Source: Candidatus Woesearchaeota archaeon
GTDB taxonomy: Archaea; Nanobdellota; Nanobdellia; SCGC-AAA011-G17; JACPNG01
Direction: 5' to 3'
DNA: 53,837 nucleotides
NCBI GenBank assembly: GCA_016185605.1
Contig: JACPNG010000009.1
Location: forward strand, 1 to 53,837
Shown here: one piece after another, positions 53,515 to 53,837 of the stretch
Layout: each line of letters starts with the position of its first letter
Position numbering within the stretch: position 1 is the stretch's first letter
Made by a program: the position numbers and the translations under genes
Notes under the pieces: model-generated
Told to the model about the DNA's origin: nothing
Seen by the model: the letters and a program-made list of their open reading frames with translations, nothing else
Database searches by the model: none

Positions 53515-53837
53515 AGTTTTATTTTGTCTGATGCCTGCATGTCCTTCCACGCCATCTCAAACATACTGCTCAAAGCATTTGCAAAATAAGGTGTGCTGGT
53601 CCATATTCCTATGTCATATGTTGGATGGACTTCCTCATCATCCTTGACCATAAACATAATTTCCTTGTTATCAACTATGCAGAATCTTGCACTTATTTTA
53701 TTTACATTTCTTATCTCTGCAATCTTGCTCAAGTCTTTTATTACAACAGAAGATTCTTTTGTAATAGGAGCAGCTATCTTTATCTTAATTCCTTTTTTTG
53801 CCAATCTCTCCAATTCAGGCTTTAAGGAATCAACTTT
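53511..53837 (-). CDS. C-terminal part of TrmB-family sugar-sensing regulator; 5' end lies outside the window
   Basis: ARFCIVDNKEIMFMVKDDEEVHPTYDIGIWTSTPYFANALSSMFEMAW; frame open to window edge. Confidence 0.65.
   Translation of the reverse strand, partial: KVDSLKPELERLAKKGIKIKIAAPITKESSVVIKDLSKIAEIRNVNKISARFCIVDNKEIMFMVKDDEEVHPTYDIGIWTSTPYFANALSSMFEMAWKDMQASDKIKL

Overview
AT-rich archaeal window, probably DPANN (Woesearchaeota/Pacearchaeota-like) judging by gene content: PolX-PHP, TsaD/Kae1, AlaX, RtcB, archease, deoxyhypusine synthase, pyruvoyl-dependent ArgDC, e-MtaB, and an archaeal type IV pilus locus. The strongest signal is a concentration of very short archaeal bulge-helix-bulge (BHB) introns. 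(1) An apparently empty ~400-bp gap at 39.7-40.1 kb contains a tRNA-Leu(UAA) gene on the minus strand, broken by FOUR introns (31, 44, 32 and 30 nt). Removing them at the BHB cut sites gives a complete 86-nt type II tRNA-Leu. (2) The gene for the splicing ligase RtcB cannot be read as one ORF. It carries two putative mini-introns (32 nt, and 12 nt with a textbook BHB), each with an in-frame stop, plus a 453-aa intein directly before the metal-binding Cys. Removing all three restores the conserved archaeal RtcB sequence. Two tRNA-Thr genes carry introns of 14 nt and ~10 nt. Together these suggest a circuit in which RtcB mRNA needs RtcB-type splicing to be expressed; archease lies close by. Other points of interest: a translationally coupled operon alternating secreted phospholipase-C-like/FG-GAP proteins with small membrane proteins, with mosaic 133-bp identical segments; a 9-bp tandem-repeat promoter element placed 44 bp upstream of two unrelated genes; paired NrdR-box-like sites before an nrdR-nrdJ(intein)-cobalamin adenosyltransferase-thioredoxin cluster; an S74 autoprocessing tail-fibre-like surface protein; and several unannotated microproteins. 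No homology searches or folding programs were run. Family calls come from recognised motifs, and RNA structures were paired by hand.
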